Source of the DNA: Alphaproteobacteria bacterium
GTDB lineage: Bacteria > Pseudomonadota > Alphaproteobacteria > Micavibrionales > Micavibrionaceae
DNA length: 64,000 bases
NCBI GenBank assembly: GCA_030432025.1
Contig: JAUIIA010000009.1
Location: forward strand, 25,188 to 89,187
Direction: 5' to 3'
Below are positions 36,961 to 46,405 of this stretch, piece after piece. The position numbers and the translations under genes were made by a program. The notes beneath the pieces were generated by a model. The model did no database searches and was not told where the DNA came from. It saw nothing but the letters and a program-made list of their open reading frames with translations. The number at the start of each line of letters is the position of its first letter. Position 1 is the first letter of the stretch.

Positions 36961-37966
36961 GGCTGCTTTTTCCTCTGAATGTGTAGAAACAAAAGGCGGT
37001 ATAGGCCAGCACCAACGGCAGGAACAGTACAGTGCCTACGAGCAGAAGGGATAACGACGTCGATGCCGCCGCCGCATCCCACAATGTGACCTGAAACGGA
37101 ACGACCCACGGATACAGCCCGACAGCCAAACCCAGATATCCGGTCAGGAACATGACAATCGTTAGAATGAAGGGGCGTAATTCCACATTCGGCTTCTGCA
37201 GGTCTTTGGCGATGCCGTAAATACAGGCCAATGTTACAAGCGGAATGGGCAAAAGCAGAAAGAAGTTAGGGAAGCTGAACCATAACTCATAAATACGGGA
37301 GTCGATGAACGGCATGCAGATGCTGACCAGTCCCATGAAGATCGCAACGAAAATCAGGGTGTATTTGGCGGCCAGCCGCGCCCATATCTGGGTTTTATCA
37401 TCTGTCTTGAATATCAGCCATGTGGCACCCAGCAAGGCGTAACCGAATATCAGAGCAACCCCAGTCATTAAGCTAAACCCATTCGCCCAGTCCAAAGGAC
37501 CGCCTGAAAAAGCGCGACCCTCAACCTCGATACCCTGCACGATATTGCCTAGAATAACCCCCTGCATTAGTGCAGCCGTTAAGGAGCCGAAATGGAATGC
37601 AGTGTCCCAAACCCATCGTTTTTCTTCGGACGCTTTAAACCTGAATTCAAAGGCAACGCCGCGAAAGATAAGCCCCAAAAGCATCATCATCACCGGCAAA
37701 TACAGTGCCGGCATAATGATTGAATAGGCGAGCGGGAATGCGGCGAACAGCCCTCCCCCACCCAGCACAAGCCACGTCTCGTTCCCGTCCCAGAACGGCG
37801 CGATGGAATTCATCATTTTACTGCGGCAATTATGGGATGGCGCAAAGGGAAACAGAATACCGACACCCAGATCAAAACCATCCAGCAACACATAAAGGAA
37901 AACCGCGGTCGCGATCAGAACGCCCCAAATAAGCGGTAAATCCAGCCATGGTGAAAAATCAAACAT
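36944..37966 (-). CDS. cydB: Cytochrome d ubiquinol oxidase subunit II
   Basis: A 340-residue polytopic inner-membrane protein with about eight hydrophobic segments, opening with FDFSPWLDLPLIWGVLIATAVFLYVLLDGFDLG, the usual CydB start, and containing the GNETWLVLGGGGLFAAFP loop. Together with CydA it reduces oxygen to water with quinol. The start forms TAATG with the cydA stop, so the two are translationally coupled, and its last codons overlap the small subunit gene. Confidence 0.95.
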   Translation of the reverse strand: MFDFSPWLDLPLIWGVLIATAVFLYVLLDGFDLGVGILFPFAPSHNCRSKMMNSIAPFWDGNETWLVLGGGGLFAAFPLAYSIIMPALYLPVMMMLLGLIFRGVAFEFRFKASEEKRWVWDTAFHFGSLTAALMQGVILGNIVQGIEVEGRAFSGGPLDWANGFSLMTGVALIFGYALLGATWLIFKTDDKTQIWARLAAKYTLIFVAIFMGLVSICMPFIDSRIYELWFSFPNFFLLLPIPLVTLACIYGIAKDLQKPNVELRPFILTIVMFLTGYLGLAVGLYPWVVPFQVTLWDAAAASTSLSLLLVGTVLFLPLVLAYTAFCFYTFRGKSSHEAMY

Positions 37967-39372
37967 TATGCTGTTCCTTTTGAATCTTTGGTTAATAAGT
38001 TTGTGACAGATTTTTCGATGCTCGCATCGTAGTAATATTTCTGTCCGTCACCGACAATTGCGGGGCCTTTGCGCCATATTTTGAACATGTAGTAGACGCC
38101 TGCGCCGAAAACGAAGGTATAAACAATCACGAAGCCGGCCAATGTCAGTGCAACCTGCTCGGCAATAACGGGAGAAATAGACTCGGAGGTCCTAATCACG
38201 CCGTAAGCGGTGTATGGCTGTCGCCCGACTTCGGTTACAAACCATCCTGCAAGAATGGCGATAAACCCGGTCGGGCCCATGAGCATGCACCAAATGTGAA
38301 ACAACTTCTGGTCATACAGCTTTTTGGTGAAGAACAGCAAAGCGGCCATTAAGCCGGTGAATATCATTGCCATGCCAAGGCCGACCATAATCCGAAAAGA
38401 CCAGAACACAATCGCAACAGGCGGTCTTTCATCCGCAGAAACATCTTTCAGCCCCGGTATCTCCCCTTCCGTGCTTCCGGTCAGGACCAGACTGGCGCCA
38501 CCCGGAATAGTAATGCCGTAATCGGTTGTTTCCGTTTCTTCGTTCGGCATACCAAAAAGATAGAGCGGCTTATTCGGCCCTGCTTCCCAGTTACCCTCCA
38601 TAGCGGCGACTTTAATAGGCTGGTGATGCAGCGTGTTTTCGCCGTGCGCGTGACCGATCAGAAGCTGCAACGGCGCTACGAAAAACGCCATCAGCATGGC
38701 CATGGTCAACATTACCTTGGCGTGCTCTCTGAACTTGTCCTTGAACCGATAGAAAGAGCCGACCGCGCCGACGACAAACGCCGTGGTCAGATACGCCGCC
38801 GTCACCATATGGAAGAAGCGCACGGGGAATGACGGGTTAAAGATGATCTCCAGCCAGTCTGTGGGGTACAACAATCCGTCTTCACCAATTTCAAACCCTT
38901 GCGGTGTTTGCATCCAGCTATTGGCCGATAAAATCCAGAACGCGGACAGCAAGGTGCCCAAGGCCACGATGACGGTTGAGGTAAAGTGCATTTTCTTGCT
39001 CACGCGCCCCCACCCGAAAAGCATGATACCGAGGAATGACGCTTCAAGGAAAAACGCGGTTAAAACCTCATAACCCAAAAGCGGTCCGATAACATTACCG
39101 ACCTTATCCGAAAACACGGACCAGTTCGTACCGAACTGATAAGACATGACCACGCCCGAAACGACGCCCATACCGAAAGCAACGGCAAAAACCTTGACCC
39201 ACATCCGGTAAATTTCTTCATAGACCGATTTTCCCGTCTTGAGCCAAAGCCCCTCAACAACAGCCAGCCAGCTCGCCAGACCGATCGTAAAAGCGGGGAA
39301 AATAATGTGAAAGGAAATGGTAAATGCGAATTGTATTCGCGCCAGTAAAACAGCGTCCAGACCTAGTTCCAT
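37966..39372 (-). CDS. cydA: Cytochrome bd ubiquinol oxidase subunit I, short Q-loop type
   Basis: The 468-residue subunit carries the heme ligands and quinol site: the N-terminal His in FTISFHIIFPAFTIGLA, the central GWFVTEVGRQPYTAYGVIRT and the Q-loop region. At 468 residues it is shorter than E. coli CydA (about 522), matching the short Q-loop CioA group often called cyanide-insensitive. With its downstream DUF2474-like subunit this supports a CIO-type oxidase. It follows the ArsR regulator gene by 16 nt. Cytochrome bd oxidases are tolerant of sulfide, which fits the neighbouring genes. Confidence 0.95.
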   Translation of the reverse strand: MELGLDAVLLARIQFAFTISFHIIFPAFTIGLASWLAVVEGLWLKTGKSVYEEIYRMWVKVFAVAFGMGVVSGVVMSYQFGTNWSVFSDKVGNVIGPLLGYEVLTAFFLEASFLGIMLFGWGRVSKKMHFTSTVIVALGTLLSAFWILSANSWMQTPQGFEIGEDGLLYPTDWLEIIFNPSFPVRFFHMVTAAYLTTAFVVGAVGSFYRFKDKFREHAKVMLTMAMLMAFFVAPLQLLIGHAHGENTLHHQPIKVAAMEGNWEAGPNKPLYLFGMPNEETETTDYGITIPGGASLVLTGSTEGEIPGLKDVSADERPPVAIVFWSFRIMVGLGMAMIFTGLMAALLFFTKKLYDQKLFHIWCMLMGPTGFIAILAGWFVTEVGRQPYTAYGVIRTSESISPVIAEQVALTLAGFVIVYTFVFGAGVYYMFKIWRKGPAIVGDGQKYYYDASIEKSVTNLLTKDSKGTA

Positions 39373-39388
39373 AGTGTTTGCTCATCCG

Positions 39389-39712
39389 TTATTTTTTGTC
39401 AGGGTCGTCTATAAACTCTTTGCAATATATGTCGTAAATCGCGTCCATGATTTTCAACACATCCGGATTGCTGATCGAATATATCAACAATCTATGGTCT
39501 CTTTCGAAATCTACAAGCCCTTCATTTTTCAGCTTGCTCAAATGCTGGGACATGGATGTTTGGGGAATACCTGTGAGCTCGATCAGCTCTGAAACATTCT
39601 TTTCGCCTTGTGCCAAATGGCACAGGATCATCAATCTGTGCGGGCTGGCAAAGCATTTCATGAACTCTGAAGCCGCAACCGCTTTTTCCTGCATGTGATC
39701 AAGTGTCTGCAT
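39389..39712 (-). CDS. ArsR/SmtB-family regulator, BigR/SqrR-like
   Basis: A 107-residue winged-helix repressor: LASPHRLMILCHLAQGEKNVSELIEL, then the recognition helix SMSQHLSKLKNEGLVDFERD and a beta hairpin (LLIYSISNPD). Cys31 (ILCHL) and Cys97 (IYCKE) fall where the persulfide-sensing cysteine pair lies in BigR and SqrR (YgaV is the E. coli member). It heads the cydA-cydB-small subunit-ygaP set. A reading as sulfide/persulfide-responsive repressor is inference from the cysteines and context. AT-rich repeats upstream are candidate operators. Confidence 0.88.
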   Translation of the reverse strand: MQTLDHMQEKAVAASEFMKCFASPHRLMILCHLAQGEKNVSELIELTGIPQTSMSQHLSKLKNEGLVDFERDHRLLIYSISNPDVLKIMDAIYDIYCKEFIDDPDKK

Positions 39713-39736
39713 ATAATCCGCGAAGATAATTTTTAA

Positions 39737-39755
39737 TATAATATATTTATAATAT
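39737..39755 (-). promoter_or_regulatory. AT-rich direct repeat upstream of the arsR-cyd operon
   Basis: TATAATAT occurs twice with an 11-bp period (39737 and 39748), 25-43 nt before the regulator's ATG. One copy could serve as a -10 box. AT-rich operators are known for BigR-type repressors, so this is a reasonable binding-site candidate. Confidence 0.5.
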
Positions 39756-39801
39756 CATAAAATTCGCATATTACCAGACGTCAAAATACAAAAAGGGTTT
39801 T

Positions 39802-39831
39802 GGCGGCGGGCACCGCCTTGGTTTCCAAGGC
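39802..39831 (-). terminator. Probable terminator after the yeaG-yeaH-spoVR operon
   Basis: Read on the minus strand, GCCTTGG pairs with CCAAGGC around a 3-nt loop, followed by a second GC-rich hairpin (GGCGG with CCGCC) and then CCCTTTTTG. It lies 14-43 nt after the SpoVR-family stop codon. The T-run is short, so efficiency is uncertain. Confidence 0.5.
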
Positions 39832-39844
39832 AATTTAAGGGGTT

Positions 39845-41578
39845 TTAACGCGCCAGGTCGTAATGCAGGCTGGTGCGGCGGTGTGGCTCGTAATCGTAAT
39901 CCGGTGGTGAGGCGTGATAATCAACCACATCACCATCTGCATCCACGCTTTCAATCACGACCGGTGTCTTGGTCTGCGCATGGATCATCTGCAGAATTTG
40001 CCGCGTAGATTTAGGATCGAGAGGTTGATCGTCAATAACGTCATGTTGAAGAACCAAACAACGGTCGGTTTCTTCCTGATAATCACGAACCGAGATTTTC
40101 GGAATTTTATCCGACAGCCTATAGTCAGCCGCCAGTTGTTCCCGTACCCGTTTGAAGCCTTCATCGGCATGAATTGCGGATACAGTCAGGAACTCGTCCT
40201 CCGGCTCGCCTTCCAGTAGGAAATATTTGAATTTACGCATAACCGTCGGCGATAAATACTGCTGCACAAGGGTTTCATCAGTATTGGATTCCATGACATG
40301 CAGCGCCATTTCTTCCCAATTTCCCTTGCCCGCAAAATGCGGAAACCACCTCAGATCTTCCTCGGTCGGGTCATCACAAATGCGTTTTATATCTTCGAAA
40401 ATGGCAAAGCCGAGCGCGTAGATATTAATGTCGGACCCAACAAAAACCTCTTCTTCTTCGCCTGTATACGGGTTCGGCTTCATAACCGTGCCGGGCGGCT
40501 GATAAGTCACGCCCGCATGCGATTGTCTGAATTCGCCATGCATGCTCGCATCCATCAAACCTATATCAAACATGGTTTCCATGACCTGATAGTGCGTGAT
40601 ACAGGCAAAGCCCTCATTCAAAACCTTGGTGCGGATATTAGGCACGAAGTTCTGCGACACAATCGAGGACAGATGCATGATCTCCCGCTTCCATCGCGGT
40701 AAATGTCCAACATTATCGGCAATGAAGGTCAGGATGTTCCGCTCACCCTGCGCCGGGTGCGCCGTATAGTCGGCATTGTCATTCGTGGCATCTGCCCCTT
40801 CGGACTTATCATTAAACACGCTTTTACGCGGCGGGTTCAGATACGGGAACTCACGGGCTTTGGTTTTCTTTGCCTCTAGTTCCTTTTTGCCGATATGTCT
40901 CTTCGGCGGCTTATCATTCGTGTCCATGAAACGCATGGCATGACAGAAATCCAGAACCTGTTCGACTTCATCGACCCCGTATTTATCCTCACACTCATCA
41001 ATCAACGCTTTCAAACGTTGGTTCACGGCCATAATCGTGTCAGGGTCGGAGAAATTTTCGAACAAAAAGTTATTCTTATAAACCGCGTTGTGTCCGTAAC
41101 TGGCATGCGCGAACACCAGCATCTGCATGACTGGAGAGTTAGTGTCCATGCAGTATGCCAGTGCCGGGTTAGAGTTGATAATGATCTCGTAGGCCAGATG
41201 TTTGCGCGCATCATATTGTTGTTGCTCGATCGCTCTTCTCTTACCGTAACTCCAGTGGCTCGGCCCGTCCGGCACCGGGCGCACATAGGCATCCAGCATC
41301 TGGTCGGCGCGTACAATTTCAATGCGGTTCGGGTTGGTTTCTAGCTGCAATTTTTCATGCGCAATGATAGAAATCACACGGTCCGCCAGCTCCAACCAAG
41401 AATCGGGCAGATACGGGTCATCCTCGAATTCCGGTTTGCGGATAACGGGAATATCGTAGTCTTTTTCCTCATGCGCCTTGATAAAGATGTTCCATCCATC
41501 TTCGTACTTATCCAGCAGGTCTTTGACTGTCTGGAAGTACGGCTTTTGGGATTCTATTTCGTATGCGTCTTTTCTCAT
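39845..41578 (-). CDS. ycgB: SpoVR-family protein
   Basis: The 577-residue soluble protein matches the SpoVR/YcgB family, a poorly understood group whose genes accompany yeaG and yeaH and affect stress survival and sporulation. Typical segments are NSNPALAYCMDTNSPVMQMLVFAHASYGHN, LVQQYLSPTVMRKFKYFLLEGE, and HAEEGFKRVREQLAADY-like text. No catalytic motif is assigned in the family. It starts 3 nt before the yeaH stop region, so the two are coupled. The trio layout here (yeaG-yeaH-spoVR) is standard. Confidence 0.95.
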   Translation of the reverse strand: MRKDAYEIESQKPYFQTVKDLLDKYEDGWNIFIKAHEEKDYDIPVIRKPEFEDDPYLPDSWLELADRVISIIAHEKLQLETNPNRIEIVRADQMLDAYVRPVPDGPSHWSYGKRRAIEQQQYDARKHLAYEIIINSNPALAYCMDTNSPVMQMLVFAHASYGHNAVYKNNFLFENFSDPDTIMAVNQRLKALIDECEDKYGVDEVEQVLDFCHAMRFMDTNDKPPKRHIGKKELEAKKTKAREFPYLNPPRKSVFNDKSEGADATNDNADYTAHPAQGERNILTFIADNVGHLPRWKREIMHLSSIVSQNFVPNIRTKVLNEGFACITHYQVMETMFDIGLMDASMHGEFRQSHAGVTYQPPGTVMKPNPYTGEEEEVFVGSDINIYALGFAIFEDIKRICDDPTEEDLRWFPHFAGKGNWEEMALHVMESNTDETLVQQYLSPTVMRKFKYFLLEGEPEDEFLTVSAIHADEGFKRVREQLAADYRLSDKIPKISVRDYQEETDRCLVLQHDVIDDQPLDPKSTRQILQMIHAQTKTPVVIESVDADGDVVDYHASPPDYDYEPHRRTSLHYDLAR

Positions 41579-41581
41579 GCT

Positions 41582-43078
41582 TTACACCATTGCCGGTTCG
41601 TGTGCTGGCGCCTGTCCGCCGACGGGGAAGAACGACTTAAACGCTTCAACCGCTTCGCCGGGCGAATTCACTGTCGCCGTTTTCAGTTGGGGGAATTCAT
41701 GCGTGAGGCTTTGATAAAGCTCATGCAGATCGCTTATCTCCCATGTCTGGTCCCGTACTTCCATGAAATAGCTGGATTGTTGGATCGGAAGGATTTCACG
41801 CATCAACTCTTCAACACGGTCGTTATCCATGTATGAGTTGTCGCCATCCGATGCCTGCGCGGAATAAATATTCCACTCAGACGGATCGTACCGGTCCTTG
41901 ATGATCTCCAGCTCTTTTTCCAGACATGAGGAGACAAGCGTTCCGCCCGTTCGTTTGCCGTAAAAGAATTCTTGTTCGTCGACTTCCATCGCCGTCGTTG
42001 TGTGCGAAATGAACACCACATCAACTTCGTCGTAATTATTCTCCAGAAACTTGCTAACCAGCCAGAAGAATGCTTTGGCGGTGTTTTTATCTTCCTGCGA
42101 CATAGAGGCTGACACATCCATTTTGCAAATCATCACGGCTTTGGCTGACGGCTTTGGCTGTTCCTTATCAAAGCGGTAGGTCAGGTGATGACTCTGGAAT
42201 TTTTTCGCGTTCTCGGCCGTCTTTTTTTGTTCCGGAATACGCTTTCTCAAGACTTCGAGACGGTGGACATCCTCGGGGTCCGTAACCTCATGGGCCAGCC
42301 CCTCTTCCAACATCTCGACGCAATTGAACATCGCCGTCAGTGTCGGGTTTTTGTATGCATGATTGGCGCTGAGTGTGAATTGAGACTGCAGACCGCCGAG
42401 CACTTCGCGAATGGCCTCTAGCGTTTCTGTTTTGCTTTTACCATCGAGATCCAGCTCTGGCAGGTCGGGACGGTAGGTACGGTAAATCTGGTATTGTTCG
42501 AGCAGATTTTTAAGAATGCGGCGTTCGCTCGTTTTGTTCAGCACCAACGCTTCGCCTTTGCGCTTCTGGTTGGTGACACTCATATCCATCTTGTGCGACG
42601 GACCCTTGGTCGTATGGCCGAAACGCTGTCTGTCCATAACACTGACAGACGATGCGTGAAGCTTGTTCATATCGGGCAGTGTGCGCCCTTCAAAAAAGAT
42701 ATCGAGAAATTCATCTTCCGAAACCCAGACGAATGCATCTTCATCATCCTCGGCATCGGGGTCGCCTTCCTTGCCGCCTTTGCCGCCGCCTCCACCGCTT
42801 GGTGGGATGGGAACGACATCGCCGACATCGTAGAGATTGCCCGGAAAAACTTTCCGAAACACAGGACCCTGCGCATGATGTATCACAGGCTCCTGTGTTG
42901 TTTTCCGGGGGATCGGAACCTTTACTCCGCCTTTATCAATTCCGGCCAAAGGTGAGTCAGCAACTTTGTCTTGCACTGCCTTCTTCACCGCATCGCGGAT
43001 GCGGCGAAGAAAGCGTGCTTTGTCTTTCCCAAACTTGTGACGCACTGGTTCGTGCCGTCTATCTATGAAAATAGTCAT
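41582..43078 (-). CDS. yeaH: YeaH/YhbH-family protein (DUF444)
   Basis: The 498-residue protein matches the YeaH/YhbH (DUF444) family: N-terminal IDRRHEPVRHKFGKDKARFLRRIRDAVKKAV, a Gly/Lys-rich linker (PPSGGGGGKGGKEG), and a C-terminal VWA-like domain with the MIDAS-type MDVSASMSQEDKN. It acts with the PrkA/YeaG kinase in nutrient stress. It is separated from yeaG by 51 nt holding a perfect hairpin, which may adjust the level of the two proteins. Confidence 0.95.
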   Translation of the reverse strand: MTIFIDRRHEPVRHKFGKDKARFLRRIRDAVKKAVQDKVADSPLAGIDKGGVKVPIPRKTTQEPVIHHAQGPVFRKVFPGNLYDVGDVVPIPPSGGGGGKGGKEGDPDAEDDEDAFVWVSEDEFLDIFFEGRTLPDMNKLHASSVSVMDRQRFGHTTKGPSHKMDMSVTNQKRKGEALVLNKTSERRILKNLLEQYQIYRTYRPDLPELDLDGKSKTETLEAIREVLGGLQSQFTLSANHAYKNPTLTAMFNCVEMLEEGLAHEVTDPEDVHRLEVLRKRIPEQKKTAENAKKFQSHHLTYRFDKEQPKPSAKAVMICKMDVSASMSQEDKNTAKAFFWLVSKFLENNYDEVDVVFISHTTTAMEVDEQEFFYGKRTGGTLVSSCLEKELEIIKDRYDPSEWNIYSAQASDGDNSYMDNDRVEELMREILPIQQSSYFMEVRDQTWEISDLHELYQSLTHEFPQLKTATVNSPGEAVEAFKSFFPVGGQAPAHEPAMV

Positions 43079-43095
43079 AGCTAGTTCCCTGTTCC

Positions 43096-43114
43096 GGGAG
43101 GGTTTATCCCTCCC
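43096..43114 (-). other. Intercistronic hairpin between yeaG and yeaH
   Basis: GGGAGGG pairs with CCCTCCC around a 5-nt loop. On the minus strand no T-run follows it, so it is better read as a stability or processing element than a terminator for yeaG; on the plus strand it is followed by CTTCTTTTTTT. Confidence 0.6.
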
Positions 43115-43129
43115 AACTCTTCTTTTTTT

Positions 43130-45235
43130 CTAAACCAGTTCCAGCAGCATACGGTTCACCATGGTGTCCGTATAACCTTGCTCGTGCATGTTCTCGTAGA
43201 AACGAGTGTACTGACGCTTCTCTTCGTCGGTTCTCAGATCGGAATCCGATTTCGCCTTGATGATATGACGACGTGATTCCAGGTCGGTTTCATGCTGTGC
43301 ACGAATAACTTTGGCCAAAGGCTCGTAAGTATTCCATTTAACAAGCGCAGGTTCCTGCTCTTCAGGATCTTTGCCTGCATTCGCACGGGCAATCCTTGCG
43401 AGCTCGCGGTTCACGCCGGCCACAACCGTCTGCCTGAATTCCTCAGGTTGGGTAATGCCCGCGCGTTTTTCCATCGCACCAAGATATTTCTTGATTGCGC
43501 CCATGTTGATTTCCTCGCCACCTTCGGTGATCGTTTCTTCATCAACAAACGCCTGCGCATAGGTCAGATATTTATCGAACTGCACCTGACAGTTACCATC
43601 ATCGGCATCAATCAGTGCGGCGTTCACGACTTTCTGGATTTTTTCCTTGTTACGTGACGCAATACCGCTCAGCAATTCTTCATATTTCGGCTTATCAGCA
43701 GACGGAATGGTTTTGTCATCCGCGCCTTTGATAAATCCGCGCAATGTTTCGATCATCAGCAGCGTATCCGCTTCCTCGATCCCTTCATTGGCACGAGCAT
43801 TGAAACATGCCTGCATAACGCGTTGCGCATCACGAATACTGAAACCTTCCAGACCTTCTTCAGGTGAAGCTTTCTCCTTCAACTCATGAAGTTTCGGAAT
43901 TTTCTTCTCTGCCCCATCCGGGATTTCACCGTTATGGACACGCGCTCTGATATGTGGCTCGTATACGGCCAAAGCGTTATCCACACCGTTTTTCAGACGG
44001 GTAACGATTGCGAATTCAGCCAGCAAGTCCAGTGTTTCAGGAGCGATCGGTTTTTCATCCAGTCCGTTTTTCTGCAACAGCTTGGAATAGATTTTCATTT
44101 CCTCGGACATGCGCAGCGTGTAGCCAACATCGACGACGTAACTTCTGTTGTGAAGCGCGTCACTGTCTGCCGCTTTCAAAACGGCCTGCCACACGGGGTC
44201 ATTCGTTGTCAGGACTATCAGCTGGTTCATCGGCAGCATGCCGACGCCGCTGTCACCTGTGAAATAACCTTCGGTAACGGGTTCAAGGAATGTGTTCAGC
44301 ATCGCCGGATTGTTGCGGAAAAATTCCGCGCCGTGGAAAACACCACCATGTGATTTCGAAAATGCACCGGGAATGTAAGCATCGGGGTCGCCGGCGCTTA
44401 AAGTCTTGTCAGCATCGAGCGGGTCTTCCTCACCGATCTTGTTGAAATCCTTCTCACCGATCAATGCGTTGATGTCGGGAGACTGGTTATCCTTCGGATC
44501 AAGCTTGGCAATACCGAGTTGCTTTTCACGAGACGGGAAAATCTTCACCACATCGAAAGCCGCGCTTTCGTCGTAATTGTGATGTTCGAGGCGTTTGGTC
44601 ACCCATGGCGACTTAACCTCTTTCAAATATCTTTGCGGGATACCGTATTCTTCGGAGACTTCTTCAGCGACGGCCGGATCAGACACCAGACATAGCGGCG
44701 TATCGTTAAACGGAGAAATCTCACCTGTCGTTTTACAACGCAACAGATACATTGGCTCCTGCTCTGTCAGCCTTTCAAGAATACCTGCAATTTCAGTCTT
44801 ACCACTACCGACAGGACCGCGCAGAACCAGAATACCTGTACCGCCATTGCGGATATAGGTCACGATATTGCTGACCGTGCCTTCCTTGTCATACAGCTTT
44901 GAGAAAGGCTCATAGCGCAATACTTTGCGGCCGCCAAACACAATGCGTTCCTGCTTATCCGACAGTTTCGTATTGATTTCATCAGGCTCTCCAATAGCTT
45001 TTGTAAGCCTGTCCGAGAAGTCGGCATATGCGCCCTTATCATCACGACAGCGCTCGAGCCAGTCATTAACACTCAGCTCTTCAGGCTTCTTGTCTACGGC
45101 CTTAGCACGCAATTTGCTCAGCAGTGTTGAAGGTTGAGCCGCTCCGTCCGTGTTGTCATTTGTCAAATCCTGACTCTCGTCTTGATCTGATTTAGGCGCA
45201 CGGGTAGTGCTCTCCGGAATCCCAGATTTAGCCAT
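43130..45235 (-). CDS. yeaG: PrkA-family serine protein kinase
   Basis: A 701-residue protein with an N-terminal AAA-like domain (Walker A GPVGSGKTE at about 140-148) followed by the PrkA C-terminal kinase-type domain. Sequence segments FSKSHGGVFHGAEFFRNNPAMLNTFLE, QLIVLTTNDPVW and MRMSEEMKIYSKLLQ-like text are standard for YeaG. The family phosphorylates proteins, and in E. coli YeaG acts in nitrogen-starvation adaptation. Slightly longer than E. coli YeaG (644 residues) because of a poorly conserved N-terminal extension (about 1-50). It is the first gene of the trio; its promoter should be in the 420-nt region upstream. Confidence 0.96.
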   Translation of the reverse strand: MAKSGIPESTTRAPKSDQDESQDLTNDNTDGAAQPSTLLSKLRAKAVDKKPEELSVNDWLERCRDDKGAYADFSDRLTKAIGEPDEINTKLSDKQERIVFGGRKVLRYEPFSKLYDKEGTVSNIVTYIRNGGTGILVLRGPVGSGKTEIAGILERLTEQEPMYLLRCKTTGEISPFNDTPLCLVSDPAVAEEVSEEYGIPQRYLKEVKSPWVTKRLEHHNYDESAAFDVVKIFPSREKQLGIAKLDPKDNQSPDINALIGEKDFNKIGEEDPLDADKTLSAGDPDAYIPGAFSKSHGGVFHGAEFFRNNPAMLNTFLEPVTEGYFTGDSGVGMLPMNQLIVLTTNDPVWQAVLKAADSDALHNRSYVVDVGYTLRMSEEMKIYSKLLQKNGLDEKPIAPETLDLLAEFAIVTRLKNGVDNALAVYEPHIRARVHNGEIPDGAEKKIPKLHELKEKASPEEGLEGFSIRDAQRVMQACFNARANEGIEEADTLLMIETLRGFIKGADDKTIPSADKPKYEELLSGIASRNKEKIQKVVNAALIDADDGNCQVQFDKYLTYAQAFVDEETITEGGEEINMGAIKKYLGAMEKRAGITQPEEFRQTVVAGVNRELARIARANAGKDPEEQEPALVKWNTYEPLAKVIRAQHETDLESRRHIIKAKSDSDLRTDEEKRQYTRFYENMHEQGYTDTMVNRMLLELV

Positions 45236-45658
45236 TGCTAATACTCCCTGTTAATTTTTTTTGTAATTAATTCGAGCAGTAATTGTAATTTTAGTAAAAG
45301 TCAAGCGACTCGATTGTTATTTTATAACTTTAGAGATCCGTGATAATGCGCTGCAGCATAAATTGATTTCGTGAAAAACATTGCTCAGAGCGAGCTAGAA
45401 TTATTTTTTATATATTAGAAAATGCGATTTTTAGGGTGGTAAAAAAAGTGCTAGATTGGTGATTCTCGACTGCTATTTTTTCAAAAATCCGTCAAAAATT
45501 TTCGACAAAACGACTCGATAATATAGTTTTATGAAAACTGTAAAGCCGCACTCACATTGGTTTTATGGAAAAAATTAGACCCCGTCCTTAGCTTATATTT
45601 GTCATATAATCCACGCACAGCGTCAACAGTCCCCTATTCACTGCGCCAAACAGTCGGA
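45236..45658. other. Gene-free AT-rich region upstream of yeaG
   Basis: This 423-nt stretch separates the yeaG start from the end of the next minus-strand gene. It is AT-rich and should hold the yeaG promoter. I see no convincing ORF or RNA gene in it; the plus-strand frame at 45557 is antisense to the following gene and lacks support. Confidence 0.6.
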
Positions 45659-46357
45659 TCAATCATTCACATTATAAGTAGCGGCGGGAAATTCGATGCT
45701 CTGGACAAAAGCGGAGGTTTTTCCGCCATCAGGCGCGCCATTGGTGTCGAATTCAAACGCTATGCCGTGCAGGGGCGGTGCCGGAAAGCCAAAATACTCC
45801 TGAAATGCTTGTTTCAGATCAAAACGGGTTGTGACAAGCTCGCCCGGTTTTGGCTTGGCCACACAGACAAAACGCCCGCCTTTATGATAGTACCGCCCTT
45901 TTTCCGGCTTATTGATTTCGTCATTTTCACACAGATGCAGAGCTATAAAATACGGGCTGTCAGGCACGATTAAGCCGCCGCTACCAATCATCTCCGTACC
46001 GAAAAACGCATAGAGCATGATCGCTTCGTTGCGCTTACCCTTCGCGTAAGATGCGCCGCGAGGGAATTTATTGACGCCCCATTTGATAACAACGTCCCGG
46101 TAATTCGATAAATGTCCTTTCTTGAGAGCGAGAAAAGACTGGGCTCTCGCCAAAGCCTCTATCTCCAGACCTTTATCCGTGAATGTAAGCTTTGTTTTTC
46201 TACTGTCATCGGCTTTACGCTCGAAGATGAAATTATGCTTTTTCAAAAACGCCTTTGCGTCTTGCCCTTTGAAATCCCTGAAATCCACAGCAGGCTCGGC
46301 CGCCTGAACAGATGGTGAGAAACTCAAAGCCAACAGCATCAACAGTAATTTTTTCAT
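45659..46357 (-). CDS. Secreted protein, possibly DUF3047-like
   Basis: The ATG at 46357 opens a signal peptide (MKKLLLMLLALSFSPSVQA) and a mature domain of about 210 residues, beta-rich, with SNYRDVVIKWGVNKFPRGAS, then GRYYHKGGRFVCVAKP, which recalls DUF3047 proteins (a jellyroll-like secreted family of unknown role). It ends the minus-strand zinc gene set, 48 nt after znuB, and may be co-transcribed with it. Metal dependence is conjecture. Confidence 0.6.
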   Translation of the reverse strand: MKKLLLMLLALSFSPSVQAAEPAVDFRDFKGQDAKAFLKKHNFIFERKADDSRKTKLTFTDKGLEIEALARAQSFLALKKGHLSNYRDVVIKWGVNKFPRGASYAKGKRNEAIMLYAFFGTEMIGSGGLIVPDSPYFIALHLCENDEINKPEKGRYYHKGGRFVCVAKPKPGELVTTRFDLKQAFQEYFGFPAPPLHGIAFEFDTNGAPDGGKTSAFVQSIEFPAATYNVND

Positions 46358-46405
46358 AAAAAGTGCCTCACAGTTTGCAGCGTTAAAACGCACTATCCTA
46401 ACATC

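Noticed and set aside
41803..42117. Minus-strand ORF of 104 residues inside yeaH
   Set aside because: Out-of-frame shadow on the same strand, with no independent support.
42494..42955. Plus-strand ORF of 153 residues opposite yeaH
   Set aside because: Shadow of a well-supported gene; composition follows its codon pattern.
43886..44353. Plus-strand ORF of 155 residues opposite yeaG
   Set aside because: Shadow of yeaG, no start signal.
45557..45973. Plus-strand ORF of 138 residues in the region upstream of yeaG
   Set aside because: More than half is antisense to the secreted protein gene at 45659-46357, and it has no Shine-Dalgarno or recognisable domain.
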